A DNA stretch of 34,448 nt. It comes from a virus. A program made the translations under genes and the position numbers. Under the pieces are notes generated by a model. That model was not told the DNA's origin. It worked only from the letters and a program-made list of their open reading frames with translations, and searched no databases. The stretch lies in IMG/VR virus record IMGVR_UViG_3300042893_000696, positions 1 through 34,448 of that record; one strand, given 5' to 3'. Shown here one piece after another: positions 1-7,090 of this stretch (positions are counted from its first letter, which is position 1; every line of letters starts with the position of its first letter).

Positions 1-1344
1 GTTTTTACTTTGATCTACGCCCTGACCTTGTGTGTAAACATTTAATGTTCTTCGAACGCCTGTACCTGTACTAAAACTATCTAAATAGGCAAAGTTTAAG
101 TTGTCGAGATATGTTAGTTGTTGTCTATATGGACCTGGTTCTGTGAGTGATTGATTTATTAAATCTTCAGCACGTTGACAGGCTCTGTTGATTGTGGCAA
201 ACGCATAGGCAAATGCTCTGCCTTGTTTTTCCAAAGGTACATTGTCCTGATCATCTATACCTGAATTGGCCACAAACAAATTGGATTGACTGGCAAAACT
301 GGAACTGTCCACATAAAATTTTGTAGCTGCCTGTAGATCATCTGGGCCGTTGGGACTACCTTGTCCTGAAAACTCCCCAGGATGGTCATGTAAGTACAAA
401 GCGCCAGCCATGTGGTCGCCTTGTCTTCTCACAACTGATTTTCTGGGCAATGCTTCATTGCTGACCCAGAAACCGTCTAGTTCATATCCGTCATCATCTT
501 CGGTCATGTACATAGCATCAGTTAGATACTCTGTACCTCTATTAATTGCGGGAACATCAGGATCGTTCACTATAATTCTAGCAATATCATTAATAGCGTT
601 AGTTGGAGTTAAGTACACACCCATTCTATCTTTGGTAACGTATCTTAAATAGTAAGTTGTTCCAATAGTTAATCCTGTAGCAGGAGTACTTCCTGAAATG
701 CTATACACATAGGCAATACCATTGCTACCACTGTTAAATCCATGATCAGGGATACTGGCATACCCACTCACCCATGAATCGATAATTTTTGTATACTCAA
801 ACGCATTGTCTGGTTCATCACGAATACGAATTTGACTGCCAGTGGCTGCTCCATTACCGCTGGCTTGTAAGTAACGTTGGTCAGCATATCCTTTGTTGAT
901 AACAAGGTCGTCTGCTGTGAGAGATGTACTGTGTAATGAATTGAATAACACAGCCGTTTCGTCTGTGGGTTCAGCTAAATTTCCAATTGTAAAATTTTGT
1001 GCGTTTAGATGGCCACCTAGACTTGGTCTAATATCATTACCAACTTTACCACCAGTGCTGATAATACGTATTTGATTTTCATCAGTATGATCAACACTGA
1101 TGCCTTCGCCGCCTACTAGTTCTTTAGCAACGAGACTGTCCCCTTCAGCATTGGAAACAATTACCTGATCGGCACCATATGTTTCAGGCGTGTCATCTAG
1201 ATCTTTAAAGCTGATGGTATCACCAGCGCCAAAGATAGAAAATAATTGTACAAAGTTTTCATTAACTTTACGGAAAGATTCGCGAATACTATCGCCGGTG
1301 CCGTCATTACCTTGTACACCAATATCAACGTTTTGTCTTGCCAT
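1..1344 (-). CDS. Virion structural (tail/neck fibre-like) protein, C-terminus outside window
   Basis: The frame is open from an ATG at 1344 to the left edge, giving 448 codons with no stop, so the C-terminus is missing. The N-terminus reads MARQNVDIGVQGNDGTGDSI followed by RESFRKVNENF. I recognise this opening from virion structural proteins of marine T4-like phages (recall, not searched). The rest is rich in Gly, Thr, Asn and Asp with short beta-type repeats, as in fibre or whisker proteins. It follows the Fe-S carrier gene with a 1-bp gap and probably shares its transcript and the late box near 1720. An exact role in the particle cannot be assigned. Confidence 0.65.
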   Translation of the reverse strand, partial: MARQNVDIGVQGNDGTGDSIRESFRKVNENFVQLFSIFGAGDTISFKDLDDTPETYGADQVIVSNAEGDSLVAKELVGGEGISVDHTDENQIRIISTGGKVGNDIRPSLGGHLNAQNFTIGNLAEPTDETAVLFNSLHSTSLTADDLVINKGYADQRYLQASGNGAATGSQIRIRDEPDNAFEYTKIIDSWVSGYASIPDHGFNSGSNGIAYVYSISGSTPATGLTIGTTYYLRYVTKDRMGVYLTPTNAINDIARIIVNDPDVPAINRGTEYLTDAMYMTEDDDGYELDGFWVSNEALPRKSVVRRQGDHMAGALYLHDHPGEFSGQGSPNGPDDLQAATKFYVDSSSFASQSNLFVANSGIDDQDNVPLEKQGRAFAYAFATINRACQRAEDLINQSLTEPGPYRQQLTYLDNLNFAYLDSFSTGTGVRRTLNVYTQGQGVDQSKN

Positions 1345-1345
1345 T

Positions 1346-1699
1346 TTATTCCCCTACGTGATCGTAGAACTCATCTGCTACTGAAAAACTGCTTCCGCAA
1401 CCGCATGTTGTTTGTGCGTTGGGATTTTTGATAGAAAACGTAGCGCCCATAAGATCTTCTTTATAATCTATTTCAGCATCGTTTAAGTATGTCATACTCA
1501 TGCTGTCCACAAGCAAAGAAACGCCTGATTTTTCAATACTGAAATCGTCATCGTTTTGTGCTTCGTCAAAGGTAAACCCATAGCTCATGCCGCTACAGCC
1601 CCCGCCTTGTACAAAAACACGCAATTTTAAGTTAGGATTGCTTTCTTCGGCTATTAAGTCTTTGATTTTTTCTACGCAAGAATCTGATAGTGTTAACAT
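1346..1699 (-). CDS. A-type iron-sulfur cluster carrier (HesB/IscA/ErpA family)
   Basis: This 117-residue protein has the full A-type carrier signature: Cys35 in [13 protein letters not shown], and Cys99 and Cys101 in TTCGCGSSF. Family length is about 105-120, so it is complete. Such proteins receive [Fe-S] clusters from a scaffold and pass them to apo-enzymes in the cytoplasm. The start at 1699 is supported by AAAGGGA upstream and by a late-promoter-like GATAAATA. It is transcribed into the structural gene with a 1-bp gap, so it is likely made late. Related genes occur in marine T4-like phages (established knowledge). The target apoprotein is unknown. Confidence 0.93.
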   Translation of the reverse strand: MLTLSDSCVEKIKDLIAEESNPNLKLRVFVQGGGCSGMSYGFTFDEAQNDDDFSIEKSGVSLLVDSMSMTYLNDAEIDYKEDLMGATFSIKNPNAQTTCGCGSSFSVADEFYDHVGE

Positions 1700-1717
1700 G
1701 TTTTTCCCTTTATAGAA

Positions 1718-1725
1718 TATTTATC
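1718..1725 (-). promoter_or_regulatory. Late-promoter-like box GATAAATA
   Basis: GATAAATA on the minus strand lies 18 bp upstream of the Fe-S carrier start. It matches the NATAAATA late-promoter consensus known for T4 and cyanomyoviruses. Assignment rests on the match and on its position before a structural-gene operon. Confidence 0.45.
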
Positions 1726-1757
1726 GTATATTTTTATAACCTTAATGTAAATAGTGT

Positions 1758-2045
1758 ATGTACTTGAGTAAAGAATACCGAACAATAACCTATACCAGAA
1801 CCAGTAAGTTAGGGCATGAGCATGAGTATACCCGCACTCGAACTCTATTAATGTTTAGGTGTGACAATTGCGGCGAACTGTTCACTAGACTCAAAGAGAA
1901 GATGAGTCCGGCAAGATTAAGCAATAATTATTTTCATTGTTGCGAGCACTGCGATGTCAAACGATTCGCACAAAAGAAAGGCGCAGAGCGTAGGACTATA
2001 TGGGATAAGCCAGCAAGTAGCCTTGATGATATTAGCAAGATATAA
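1758..2045 (+). CDS. Small Cys-rich putative zinc-binding protein
   Basis: This 95-residue protein has two Cys pairs, CDNC near residue 35 and CCEHC near residue 62, separated by about 25 residues. That is a zinc-ribbon or HNH-like spacing, followed by basic FAQKKGAERR. No full HNH catalytic motif is visible. It is one of only a few plus-strand genes here and is divergent from the Fe-S carrier gene. The ribosome site before 1758 is poor, so an internal start is possible. Function unknown; a DNA- or RNA-binding role is inferred only from the zinc-like knuckles and the charge. Confidence 0.6.
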   Translation: MYLSKEYRTITYTRTSKLGHEHEYTRTRTLLMFRCDNCGELFTRLKEKMSPARLSNNYFHCCEHCDVKRFAQKKGAERRTIWDKPASSLDDISKI

Positions 2046-2048
2046 ATA
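2041..2048 (+). promoter_or_regulatory. Late-promoter box TATAAATA
   Basis: An exact T4-type late box on the plus strand, at the end of the preceding gene. It lies 22 bp before the next ATG, with AAGGAGG in between. This is the clearest late-box match in the window. Confidence 0.55.
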
Positions 2049-2070
2049 AATCATTAAGGAGGAACACAGA

Positions 2071-2415
2071 ATGTTCAACACAATTAAAGAGTTTATTTTT
2101 GGAAAACCAGCACCAGTGGCTGATGTAGTTGCACCCGGTGGTGCACCATACAAAATCGATCCTGTTGTATCAGGTGAAGATAGAACTGGAGTTGCTAAGG
2201 AAACTCCAAGTCATATACAAAATGAACAACGTCAGCACACCGCAACAGTAGCAGAACACGTAGTTATTCCGGCCGGTACAGAAGCTTCAATTGCAGCACC
2301 TGTTAAGCAGCCACGTACTCCTAAAGCAGTTATAGAAAAGACAGTCGTAAAAAAAGCGGCCCCTGTTAAGAAGGCCGCCGCCATTAAAGCTGCCCCTAAG
2401 TCAAAGAAGGTCTAA
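2071..2415 (+). CDS. Small protein with Ala/Lys/Pro-rich histone-H1-like tail
   Basis: This 114-residue protein has a strong Shine-Dalgarno (AAGGAGG) and a TATAAATA late box. The N-terminal half is unremarkable (MFNTIKEFIFGKPAP). The last 35 residues, from about 80 on, are repeats of Ala, Lys and Pro such as KKAAPVKKAAAIKAAPKSKK, resembling histone H1 or bacterial nucleoid-protein tails. Late expression and a basic tail suggest DNA condensation, packaging or a virion-internal protein; this is inference. Its 3' end overlaps the convergent UvsE gene by 15 bp. No enzymatic motif. Confidence 0.75.
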   Translation: MFNTIKEFIFGKPAPVADVVAPGGAPYKIDPVVSGEDRTGVAKETPSHIQNEQRQHTATVAEHVVIPAGTEASIAAPVKQPRTPKAVIEKTVVKKAAPVKKAAAIKAAPKSKKV

Positions 2416-3438
2416 TTCTTTAGCCCTGTTAGCTAGTGTAAAACTAGCTAAGTTTTTGCCCTTAGATTCGCACATAATATCATGTGTGTCTAAAAAGCTC
2501 AAAGCCCAATCATTAACACTACTATTCCAGTAGAAGTTAGAGTGGGCTCTGAGCTTTTGTCTTTTATAACCAGATTCAATTAACTGTTTAAAGTCGGGCA
2601 TAGTTTTGTCACAGTGATCAACAAGGCAATCTTCCCTACTCACGCTATAATGAATAACAGGCCGGACACCGCGCCAGCTGTCAATTATGCGTAATACTCT
2701 ATCATCGGAGGGTTGAATGTAACCTCCAGTATTGATCCAGTTATGGTGTATATCAAGCACAAGGGCGCAGTGATTGACAAGTTCGAGACTGCTATCAACT
2801 CCCCAGGACATTTCGTCGTTTTCAATTGTGATAACGTTTCTTGCTTCGGGGGTAAGTCGTCCGAGTACATCTTTAATGCCTTGGGGACCTTTTCGACCCG
2901 AAATGTGTACGTTGACTTTAAAGTCCTGGAACGACTTACCGTATCCCATCCACCGGGCCATATCCACATGATATTCAAACTCCTCTATACTTCTATTTAC
3001 AATATCTGGAGTATCACTAGCAAGCACAGTAAACTGACCAGGGTGCATAGACAGGCGAACACCCATCTTGCGAGACAGATCTCCCACGATTCGAAATTCT
3101 CTTTCGCAATAGGCTCTAACGTCGCTAGTCCGCCAAAACCAAGCCCAATCACACTGAGTGTACACAGGCAGGATATCGCTGCTGAGTCGTACCATTCTAA
3201 GATTTTCATCAAGTGTTCCTACACGTTCAACAAGTTTGCGGATACTTTCGATGTTACCTTTCATGAGGTCCCACAGCTTTTCTACTGCCACATCCTTGTG
3301 CTGTCTATTTAACCAAGAAACTGTAGTGCTACCTGTGTTAAAGATTTTACAGTCATCCTTGGGTTTAATGCCGTTAACTTGCTCGGGACGATCAATCCAT
3401 TTACAAGCAAAACCAATACGCTTAATCATATTAACCAA
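2401..3438 (-). CDS. uvsE: UV damage endonuclease UvsE/UVDE
   Basis: This 345-residue protein belongs to the UVDE TIM-barrel family, which nicks DNA 5' of UV photoproducts and other lesions. Recognisable blocks are RIGFACKW near the start, MVRLSSDILP, LSMHPGQFTVL, KVNVHISGRKG, ITIENDE, VLDIHHNW and HYSVSRED. The His, Glu and Asp residues in these blocks are the metal ligands in the family. Length is normal. The first ATG at 3438 is used here; ATG 3429 (MIKRIG) is equally plausible because neither has a clear ribosome site. The start lies only 3 bp downstream of the U-tract of the terminator ending the upstream gene, so transcription probably depends on read-through. Confidence 0.95.
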   Translation of the reverse strand: MVNMIKRIGFACKWIDRPEQVNGIKPKDDCKIFNTGSTTVSWLNRQHKDVAVEKLWDLMKGNIESIRKLVERVGTLDENLRMVRLSSDILPVYTQCDWAWFWRTSDVRAYCEREFRIVGDLSRKMGVRLSMHPGQFTVLASDTPDIVNRSIEEFEYHVDMARWMGYGKSFQDFKVNVHISGRKGPQGIKDVLGRLTPEARNVITIENDEMSWGVDSSLELVNHCALVLDIHHNWINTGGYIQPSDDRVLRIIDSWRGVRPVIHYSVSREDCLVDHCDKTMPDFKQLIESGYKRQKLRAHSNFYWNSSVNDWALSFLDTHDIMCESKGKNLASFTLANRAKELDLL

Positions 3439-3440
3439 TC

Positions 3441-3480
3441 AAAAAAATAGACATAGTGTATTGTAACATCTATGTCTATT
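3441..3480 (-). terminator. Rho-independent terminator after the QueD-like gene
   Basis: The minus strand has an 11-bp perfect stem (AATAGACATAG with CTATGTCTATT), a 13-nt loop and then seven T. It lies 19 bp past the stop of the QueD-like gene and directly before the uvsE start. Confidence 0.85.
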
Positions 3481-3498
3481 AAAAGCAATCACATTGGA

Positions 3499-4053
3499 TT
3501 ATTCAAACAAGTTTTCATTCCATTCTCTATGACCTTCTCGGAAAGCCATATTGCTTTGTGTCTCACGCACTTCAACACGATAACACCACAGCCGCTTGCT
3601 TTCGCCTTCACCCCACATCTCAGGAATGTAAACTCCGTTAACGTATTTGTAAAGCATATCGCTAAGACCTTCACAGCCTAGTTTTGGAAGAACAACAATT
3701 TTAGCCATGTTACGTTCTTGTAGCAGTTTGAATGTAGCCATTTCTGGATCATCTTGCGCCACAATAAGTGTATGATCAAATTGGTCTTCTAGGATCTTTT
3801 TAAGTTCTTTTAAACCACCATAGTCTGCCGCCCAATTACGAACGTCGAGATCATTAGTTCCAAAATAAAACTTCATACTAAACGAGTAACCGTGAATTAA
3901 ATTACAGTGACTGTCAGATCGCCATTGGCGATAAGCGCAAGGGAATGAGTCGTGATACTCTTTTGTGCTTGTGTACTTATACAACACCGGTTTAGTGTTT
4001 TCTAAGTTGTCTTCTAAGTGACGAATTAAGTCACTGGTTGATGATATTGCCAT
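3499..4053 (-). CDS. 6-pyruvoyl/6-carboxy-tetrahydropterin synthase-like (QueD family)
   Basis: This 184-residue protein has QueD-family landmarks: His34 in EYHDSFP, Cys50 and His54 in SHCNLIHGYSF, DYGGLKELKK (77-86) matching the DF-x-x-LK block, FDHTLI (92-97), and a C-terminal VEVRET. QueD makes 6-carboxytetrahydropterin in the preQ0/queuosine pathway; phages use preQ0 products for tRNA or for 7-deazaguanine DNA modification. The usual HGH zinc motif reads HGY, so one canonical ligand is replaced. No queC, queE, folE or dpdA partner is seen in this window. It has its own promoter and terminator. Substrate is uncertain. Confidence 0.8.
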   Translation of the reverse strand: MAISSTSDLIRHLEDNLENTKPVLYKYTSTKEYHDSFPCAYRQWRSDSHCNLIHGYSFSMKFYFGTNDLDVRNWAADYGGLKELKKILEDQFDHTLIVAQDDPEMATFKLLQERNMAKIVVLPKLGCEGLSDMLYKYVNGVYIPEMWGEGESKRLWCYRVEVRETQSNMAFREGHREWNENLFE

Positions 4054-4071
4054 TATATTCTCCTATGTTAA

Positions 4072-4100
4072 ATTATAGCATAGGCGGCAGAGTTTGTAAA
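4072..4100 (-). promoter_or_regulatory. Sigma70-like promoter for the QueD-like gene
   Basis: TTTACA (minus strand, 4095-4100), a 17-bp spacer and TATAAT (4072-4077). It is followed by a short leader with TAGGAG before the ATG at 4053. Confidence 0.75.
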
Positions 4101-4133
4101 GCGGGAGTGACGCCAAGACCGCTAGACTAATAT

Positions 4134-4700
4134 TTATTGTTTGCGTTCCCACACCCAATATAATCGTTCATTTCGCTGATTTTCAAATTCCACAACAGGT
4201 TGCGTATATAGTTCTAAACCATATAATTTACCTGCTTCTATTATATCAGCTAAGTTCCATATATAAAATATGTCAGCTATGCCTTGCTTTCGACTGGCCA
4301 AGCTGGCTAGTGTCCTACATCGCATAAACAATCGTCCGTTAACCTTAAGCCATTTACTAATGATACTTAATTGATTAAATGTATGAACTTTGTTGCCAAA
4401 ATGTAAACTACCTAACGCAACTATTGCATCCGCAGATTCTGGCTCAAAATGAACAGTTTCTATATCTGCTTGTAAGTCAGCGGTAGGATAAGGTAGTCGA
4501 TCAAACCCTATAAGATTTTTAACATGCGGTTTTAACTGATTGAAACCGCATCCAACATCGATCACTAACAACGGACTCATCGAATTTAACTCTTTAGCAA
4601 GGGTAAATAGCGTTCGACGATGATCTGGATTCGTAGGACTACCCGGCGGATTATTGATATCCGGCAGATAAGTCTTATCAATCTTATCTTGCAATGACAT
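4134..4700 (-). CDS. Class I SAM-dependent methyltransferase-like protein (paralog of 7091-7630)
   Basis: This 188-residue protein has the Rossmann SAM motif LLVIDVGCGFNQLKP (about residues 44-58), an acidic strand-2 position (GFD), then VALGSLHFG and a GRLFMRCR strand. These are typical of small class I methyltransferases. The gene at 7091-7630 has the same landmarks in the same order (VIDVGCG, LGSxxFG, RxxxRC), so the two look like diverged paralogs. Its start overlaps the stop of the upstream gene (TAATG), implying co-translation. No substrate-specific domain is visible; substrate unknown. Confidence 0.8.
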   Translation of the reverse strand: MSLQDKIDKTYLPDINNPPGSPTNPDHRRTLFTLAKELNSMSPLLVIDVGCGFNQLKPHVKNLIGFDRLPYPTADLQADIETVHFEPESADAIVALGSLHFGNKVHTFNQLSIISKWLKVNGRLFMRCRTLASLASRKQGIADIFYIWNLADIIEAGKLYGLELYTQPVVEFENQRNERLYWVWERKQ

Positions 4701-5878
4701 TAACCTACCTTAAGCAACATAGTTTCTTCGTTAAGACGACCATTCATCATGGTGTCTGTAGCATTGATTTCATCCAAGAACTTTCGAAGCGCAATCTTAC
4801 CAGCTGCCTTAAACTCTTTGAGTTTTTCTTCCGGCTTTCGCAGTGTCTTACAAATGCTCTTGATTTGATCAAAGCCTGTGATTGTGGTTCCTTTAACACC
4901 GAGAGTATTAAATTCTGAGGCAACATACTTGCCCAATTTACGGCTCTTGGTATTATAGACCCACAATTCGCCTGCGCCGATAATGTCCACAGGGTTAACA
5001 CTAACCAACTTTAAGGGTTCGTTAGTTTTCATGTACTTGAGCTTGGCAACGACCTTGCTGGTGTCTGTTGGCTTTTTGGCACGAGGCTTTTTGTTCACCT
5101 TGGCTTCTTGCATCAACATAGTACAGGCAGTTTGTACTTCAGTCAAAAACTGAATAAAGTTTTTAATCTGTTTGCGGCTACGATGCTTGTAGCCTTCTTT
5201 CAATTGTTCGTCGGCATTACCGCTGGCAAGTTCTTCAAGCTCTGCTAAGTCACGGGCATAAAAGTCTTTAATGATACGGGCATGTGCTGCCTTGGCCTGC
5301 TGACTCTTCAACAAGTTTAGAACCTTAAATGCTTTTGGATCAAATGCGTCAGGATCAGTTTGAAAGCTTTCGTAGGCGTTTTCAATTTCTTCAGTCATTT
5401 TATATGCGGCATCTCGCACCCGTTCCTGAATCGAAGGAACATATACATTAGTCTTGACTGCTTGCGCCGCAACCGCATCTTCGTCGATATCGTTCTTGCC
5501 TTCGTCGATAACTTTGGCAATTTCTTTACCTAACCAAGTGGCAGTATCGCGGCCATTGTTGAAGTCCGGTCGTGTGCTTTGCATACCACGAAGTAGGCAA
5601 GAGGCAATTGAACCCACTGTCAATGAGCAACGATTGTCTTTGGTTTTCTTAAAACTAGCAATGGTCTTTTTGTCGTAGCCGTTTTTACCCATCCAGTCAA
5701 TAACTTTGCCTTTGAGTTCTTTACTGCTAGACTCCATACGGTAGTAGGCCATAGAGCTGTGAAAATAGCGAAGAAATTGATTTTCGTCCCACGCCTCACA
5801 ACCAACCCAACTAGGACTGTAATCGCGTTTGGCTTTTTCGCGGATTGCGATAGATGCTTTTTTAAGGTTAGTTGCCAT
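4700..5878 (-). CDS. Conserved phage protein of unknown function, 392 aa
   Basis: This long well-formed frame starts with ATG at 5878 after TTGGAGC and has its own TTGACT-17-TATAAT promoter. The protein is alpha-helical and highly charged. A lysine-rich segment KVNKKPRAKKPTDTSK lies near the middle, and a beta-rich domain follows (VSVNPVDIIGAGELWVYNTK, then KGTTITGFD). No catalytic motif is evident. The C-terminal KLKEFKAAGKIALRKF helix is basic. Nucleic-acid binding is possible from charge alone. It overlaps the downstream methyltransferase-like gene by 1 nt, forming a two-gene unit. Confidence 0.75.
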   Translation of the reverse strand: MATNLKKASIAIREKAKRDYSPSWVGCEAWDENQFLRYFHSSMAYYRMESSSKELKGKVIDWMGKNGYDKKTIASFKKTKDNRCSLTVGSIASCLLRGMQSTRPDFNNGRDTATWLGKEIAKVIDEGKNDIDEDAVAAQAVKTNVYVPSIQERVRDAAYKMTEEIENAYESFQTDPDAFDPKAFKVLNLLKSQQAKAAHARIIKDFYARDLAELEELASGNADEQLKEGYKHRSRKQIKNFIQFLTEVQTACTMLMQEAKVNKKPRAKKPTDTSKVVAKLKYMKTNEPLKLVSVNPVDIIGAGELWVYNTKSRKLGKYVASEFNTLGVKGTTITGFDQIKSICKTLRKPEEKLKEFKAAGKIALRKFLDEINATDTMMNGRLNEETMLLKVG

Positions 5879-5908
5879 ACTTGCTCCAATGTGTTAAACA
5901 ATATGTAT

Positions 5909-5937
5909 ATTATACAGTCAATTTATCTAGAAGTCAA
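5909..5937 (-). promoter_or_regulatory. Sigma70-like promoter
   Basis: TTGACT (5932-5937, minus), 17 bp, TATAAT (5909-5914). It drives the 392-aa gene and the methyltransferase-like gene downstream. Confidence 0.8.
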
Positions 5938-5950
5938 GGCTTTTTTAGCC

Positions 5951-5992
5951 AAAAGAAAACCCGCCTGTTTAGCTATGCCAAAGTGAGGTGGG
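5951..5992 (-). terminator. Probable terminator after exported-protein gene
   Basis: On the minus strand CCCACC pairs with GGCGGG around a 21-nt loop and is followed by TTTTCTTTT. It lies just past the stop of the 5998-6243 gene. The stem is short and includes a G-U pair. Confidence 0.45.
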
Positions 5993-5997
5993 CCAAA

Positions 5998-6243
5998 TTA
6001 TTTCTTTTTAGCGTCTGCTGGAGGTGCCTCTTTTGGTTTTTCAACTTTGGGCATTTCTTTTGAAGGCTTTTTACATTCAGTTTTGTCAGCATTGGCTTTG
6101 TCCTTACAATCAATCTTTGCTGATTTTGGAACTCTAGCTTCTACTGTTTTATTACCAACTTTGATGTCTTTGGTTTCTTCTTTGGCTTGAACCGGACTGG
6201 CAAGAACTAATGCCAAACCCATAACAAAAATAATATTCTTCAT
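5998..6243 (-). CDS. Small exported Lys/Pro-rich protein
   Basis: This 81-residue protein has a classical signal peptide, MKNIIFVMGLALVLASPVQA, cleaved after ~20 residues. The mature part has two Cys (IDCKDKANADKTECKK) that could form a disulfide, and a Pro/Lys-rich tail (KVEKPKEAPPADAKKK). The start is supported by TAGGAG at normal spacing and a GATAAATA late-like box. It is the last of three consecutive small exported proteins. A cell-envelope or lysis-related role is possible but not shown by any motif. Confidence 0.75.
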   Translation of the reverse strand: MKNIIFVMGLALVLASPVQAKEETKDIKVGNKTVEARVPKSAKIDCKDKANADKTECKKPSKEMPKVEKPKEAPPADAKKK

Positions 6244-6261
6244 GTTTATCTCCTACGTAAC

Positions 6262-6269
6262 TATTTATC
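6262..6269 (-). promoter_or_regulatory. Late-promoter-like box GATAAATA
   Basis: GATAAATA lies 18 bp before the ATG at 6243 and overlaps the stop region of the upstream gene. Same box type and spacing as before the Fe-S carrier gene. Confidence 0.4.
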
Positions 6270-6555
6270 GTTGATAGCAGGTACGTTCACGAAGGATAGT
6301 ACCATCTTGTTGTTGGACTTCTCTCCAAGAACTACACACCGTTTGTTGTTGTAAAATAATGGGTTGTTGTTCTATTACAACAGGTTGAGGAGTTGGTCGT
6401 GTTAGCACATAAGTAACTACACCTCCAATAATAGCAGGTGCCATCCAATTGTTGGCACTGCCATGCCAGTGATGATGTCTTAGGCCGTGTCCATGATGCT
6501 GTGCCATGGCAGGAACAGAAATCATCAACATTAAAGCTAACATAAATTTTTTCAT
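6265..6555 (-). CDS. Small exported His/Gln-rich protein
   Basis: This 96-residue protein has the signal peptide MKKFMLALMLMISVPAMA. The mature start is strikingly His-rich (QHHGHGLRHHHWHGS), which could bind metal. A Gly/Ala/Ile segment (MAPAIIGGVVTYVL) may be a second hydrophobic or glycine-zipper-like stretch, followed by a Gln-rich part and two Cys near the C-terminus (VCSSW, RTCYQR). RBS is TAGGAG, with AATAAATA upstream. Periplasmic or outer-membrane placement is inferred from the signal peptide. Function unknown. Confidence 0.75.
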   Translation of the reverse strand: MKKFMLALMLMISVPAMAQHHGHGLRHHHWHGSANNWMAPAIIGGVVTYVLTRPTPQPVVIEQQPIILQQQTVCSSWREVQQQDGTILRERTCYQR

Positions 6556-6573
6556 ACCGAACTCCTAAACTAA

Positions 6574-6581
6574 TATTTATT
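6574..6581 (-). promoter_or_regulatory. Late-promoter-like box AATAAATA
   Basis: AATAAATA on the minus strand, 18 bp before the ATG at 6555. It matches NATAAATA. Confidence 0.4.
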
Positions 6582-6597
6582 CTAGAAGTTTGGGGTG

Positions 6598-6837
6598 TTA
6601 CCCCCAAACTTCGTAGTACTTCTTCATTGCTAACTGTCTAGCTAGCCATAATCTAAACTTTACATGATCTGATAGTTCATCATCTTGAACTAACTTACCA
6701 AACTCTGCACTTCGTCGATTACGACCAAAAGTGACCTCATCGTCTATTATGAGGTCACTGTGTTCTAGATCAAAATTACTTTGCTGGAACAGCAGGCTTT
6801 GCGTCTGCTTTAGATGCGTCTTTCTTAGCAGGCTCAC
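6598..6837 (-). CDS. Doubtful or decayed small gene flanked by hairpins
   Basis: The open frame ends in a protein-like stretch (FGRNRRSAEFGKLV, then DHVKFRLWLARQLAMKKYYEV). Its only ATG upstream of that stretch (6837) lies 62 bp inside the preceding exported-protein gene, where the residues look like an out-of-frame shadow. No ATG, GTG or TTG occurs between the upstream stop and the plausible core. An 11-bp hairpin sits in the frame near its start and another covers its stop. It may use a rare start, be translationally coupled, or be the remnant of a longer gene. Confidence 0.4.
   Translation of the reverse strand: MSLLRKTHLKQTQSLLFQQSNFDLEHSDLIIDDEVTFGRNRRSAEFGKLVQDDELSDHVKFRLWLARQLAMKKYYEVWG
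6727..6759 (-). terminator. Hairpin terminator after the Ala/Lys-rich exported-protein gene
   Basis: A perfect 11-bp stem AGTGACCTCAT / ATGAGGTCACT with an 8-nt loop, then TTTT on the minus strand. It starts 17 bp past the stop at 6776. The T-run is short. Confidence 0.55.
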
Positions 6838-6997
6838 TTTTTGCAGGCTTCTTTTCGTCCTTCTTAACTTCTTTCTTTGCTTCTACTTTAGCTGGAGCAC
6901 TTACGGCAGCGGCAGGAGCAGCCGGCGCCTTAGCTGGCTCAGCGGCGAATACAGTTGCGGCAAACATTGTTGCGATTAGAGTTGCGATCAATTTCAT
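6776..6997 (-). CDS. Exported Ala/Lys/Pro-rich low-complexity protein
   Basis: Starting at ATG 6997 (after AGGAAAC), this is a 73-residue protein with the signal peptide MKLIATLIATMFAATVFA. The mature chain is almost entirely Ala, Lys, Pro, Glu and Ser (APAKVEAKKEVKKDEKKPAK). The upstream in-frame ATG at 7045 would add 16 residues that spoil the signal peptide, so the internal start is preferred. It is the first of three neighbouring exported small proteins. It lacks any fold-defining motif. Envelope interaction is inferred from export only. Confidence 0.7.
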   Translation of the reverse strand: MKLIATLIATMFAATVFAAEPAKAPAAPAAAVSAPAKVEAKKEVKKDEKKPAKSEPAKKDASKADAKPAVPAK

Positions 6998-7020
6998 TAT
7001 AAAGTTTCCTTTTTGTTTAA

Positions 7021-7042
7021 TATACAGAAAACTATCTGTATA
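7021..7042. promoter_or_regulatory. Inverted repeat TATACAG-N8-CTGTATA, possible operator
   Basis: Perfect 7-bp arms separated by 8 bp lie 24 bp upstream of the start at 6997. They overlap AT-rich sequence that probably contains the promoter. There is no T-run, so a terminator is unlikely. The repressor, if any, is unknown. Confidence 0.35.
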
Positions 7043-7090
7043 CATATATAACGCCTTAGCCTAACAAACAGTTGACACAGATTAATAAAA

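Noticed and set aside
350-1431. Plus-strand open frames over the structural and Fe-S carrier genes
   Set aside because: They are antisense shadows of two well-supported minus-strand genes and have no family features.
2685-3312. Open frames on both strands within uvsE
   Set aside because: The UVDE motifs span the whole 2401-3438 frame. The others are shadow frames.
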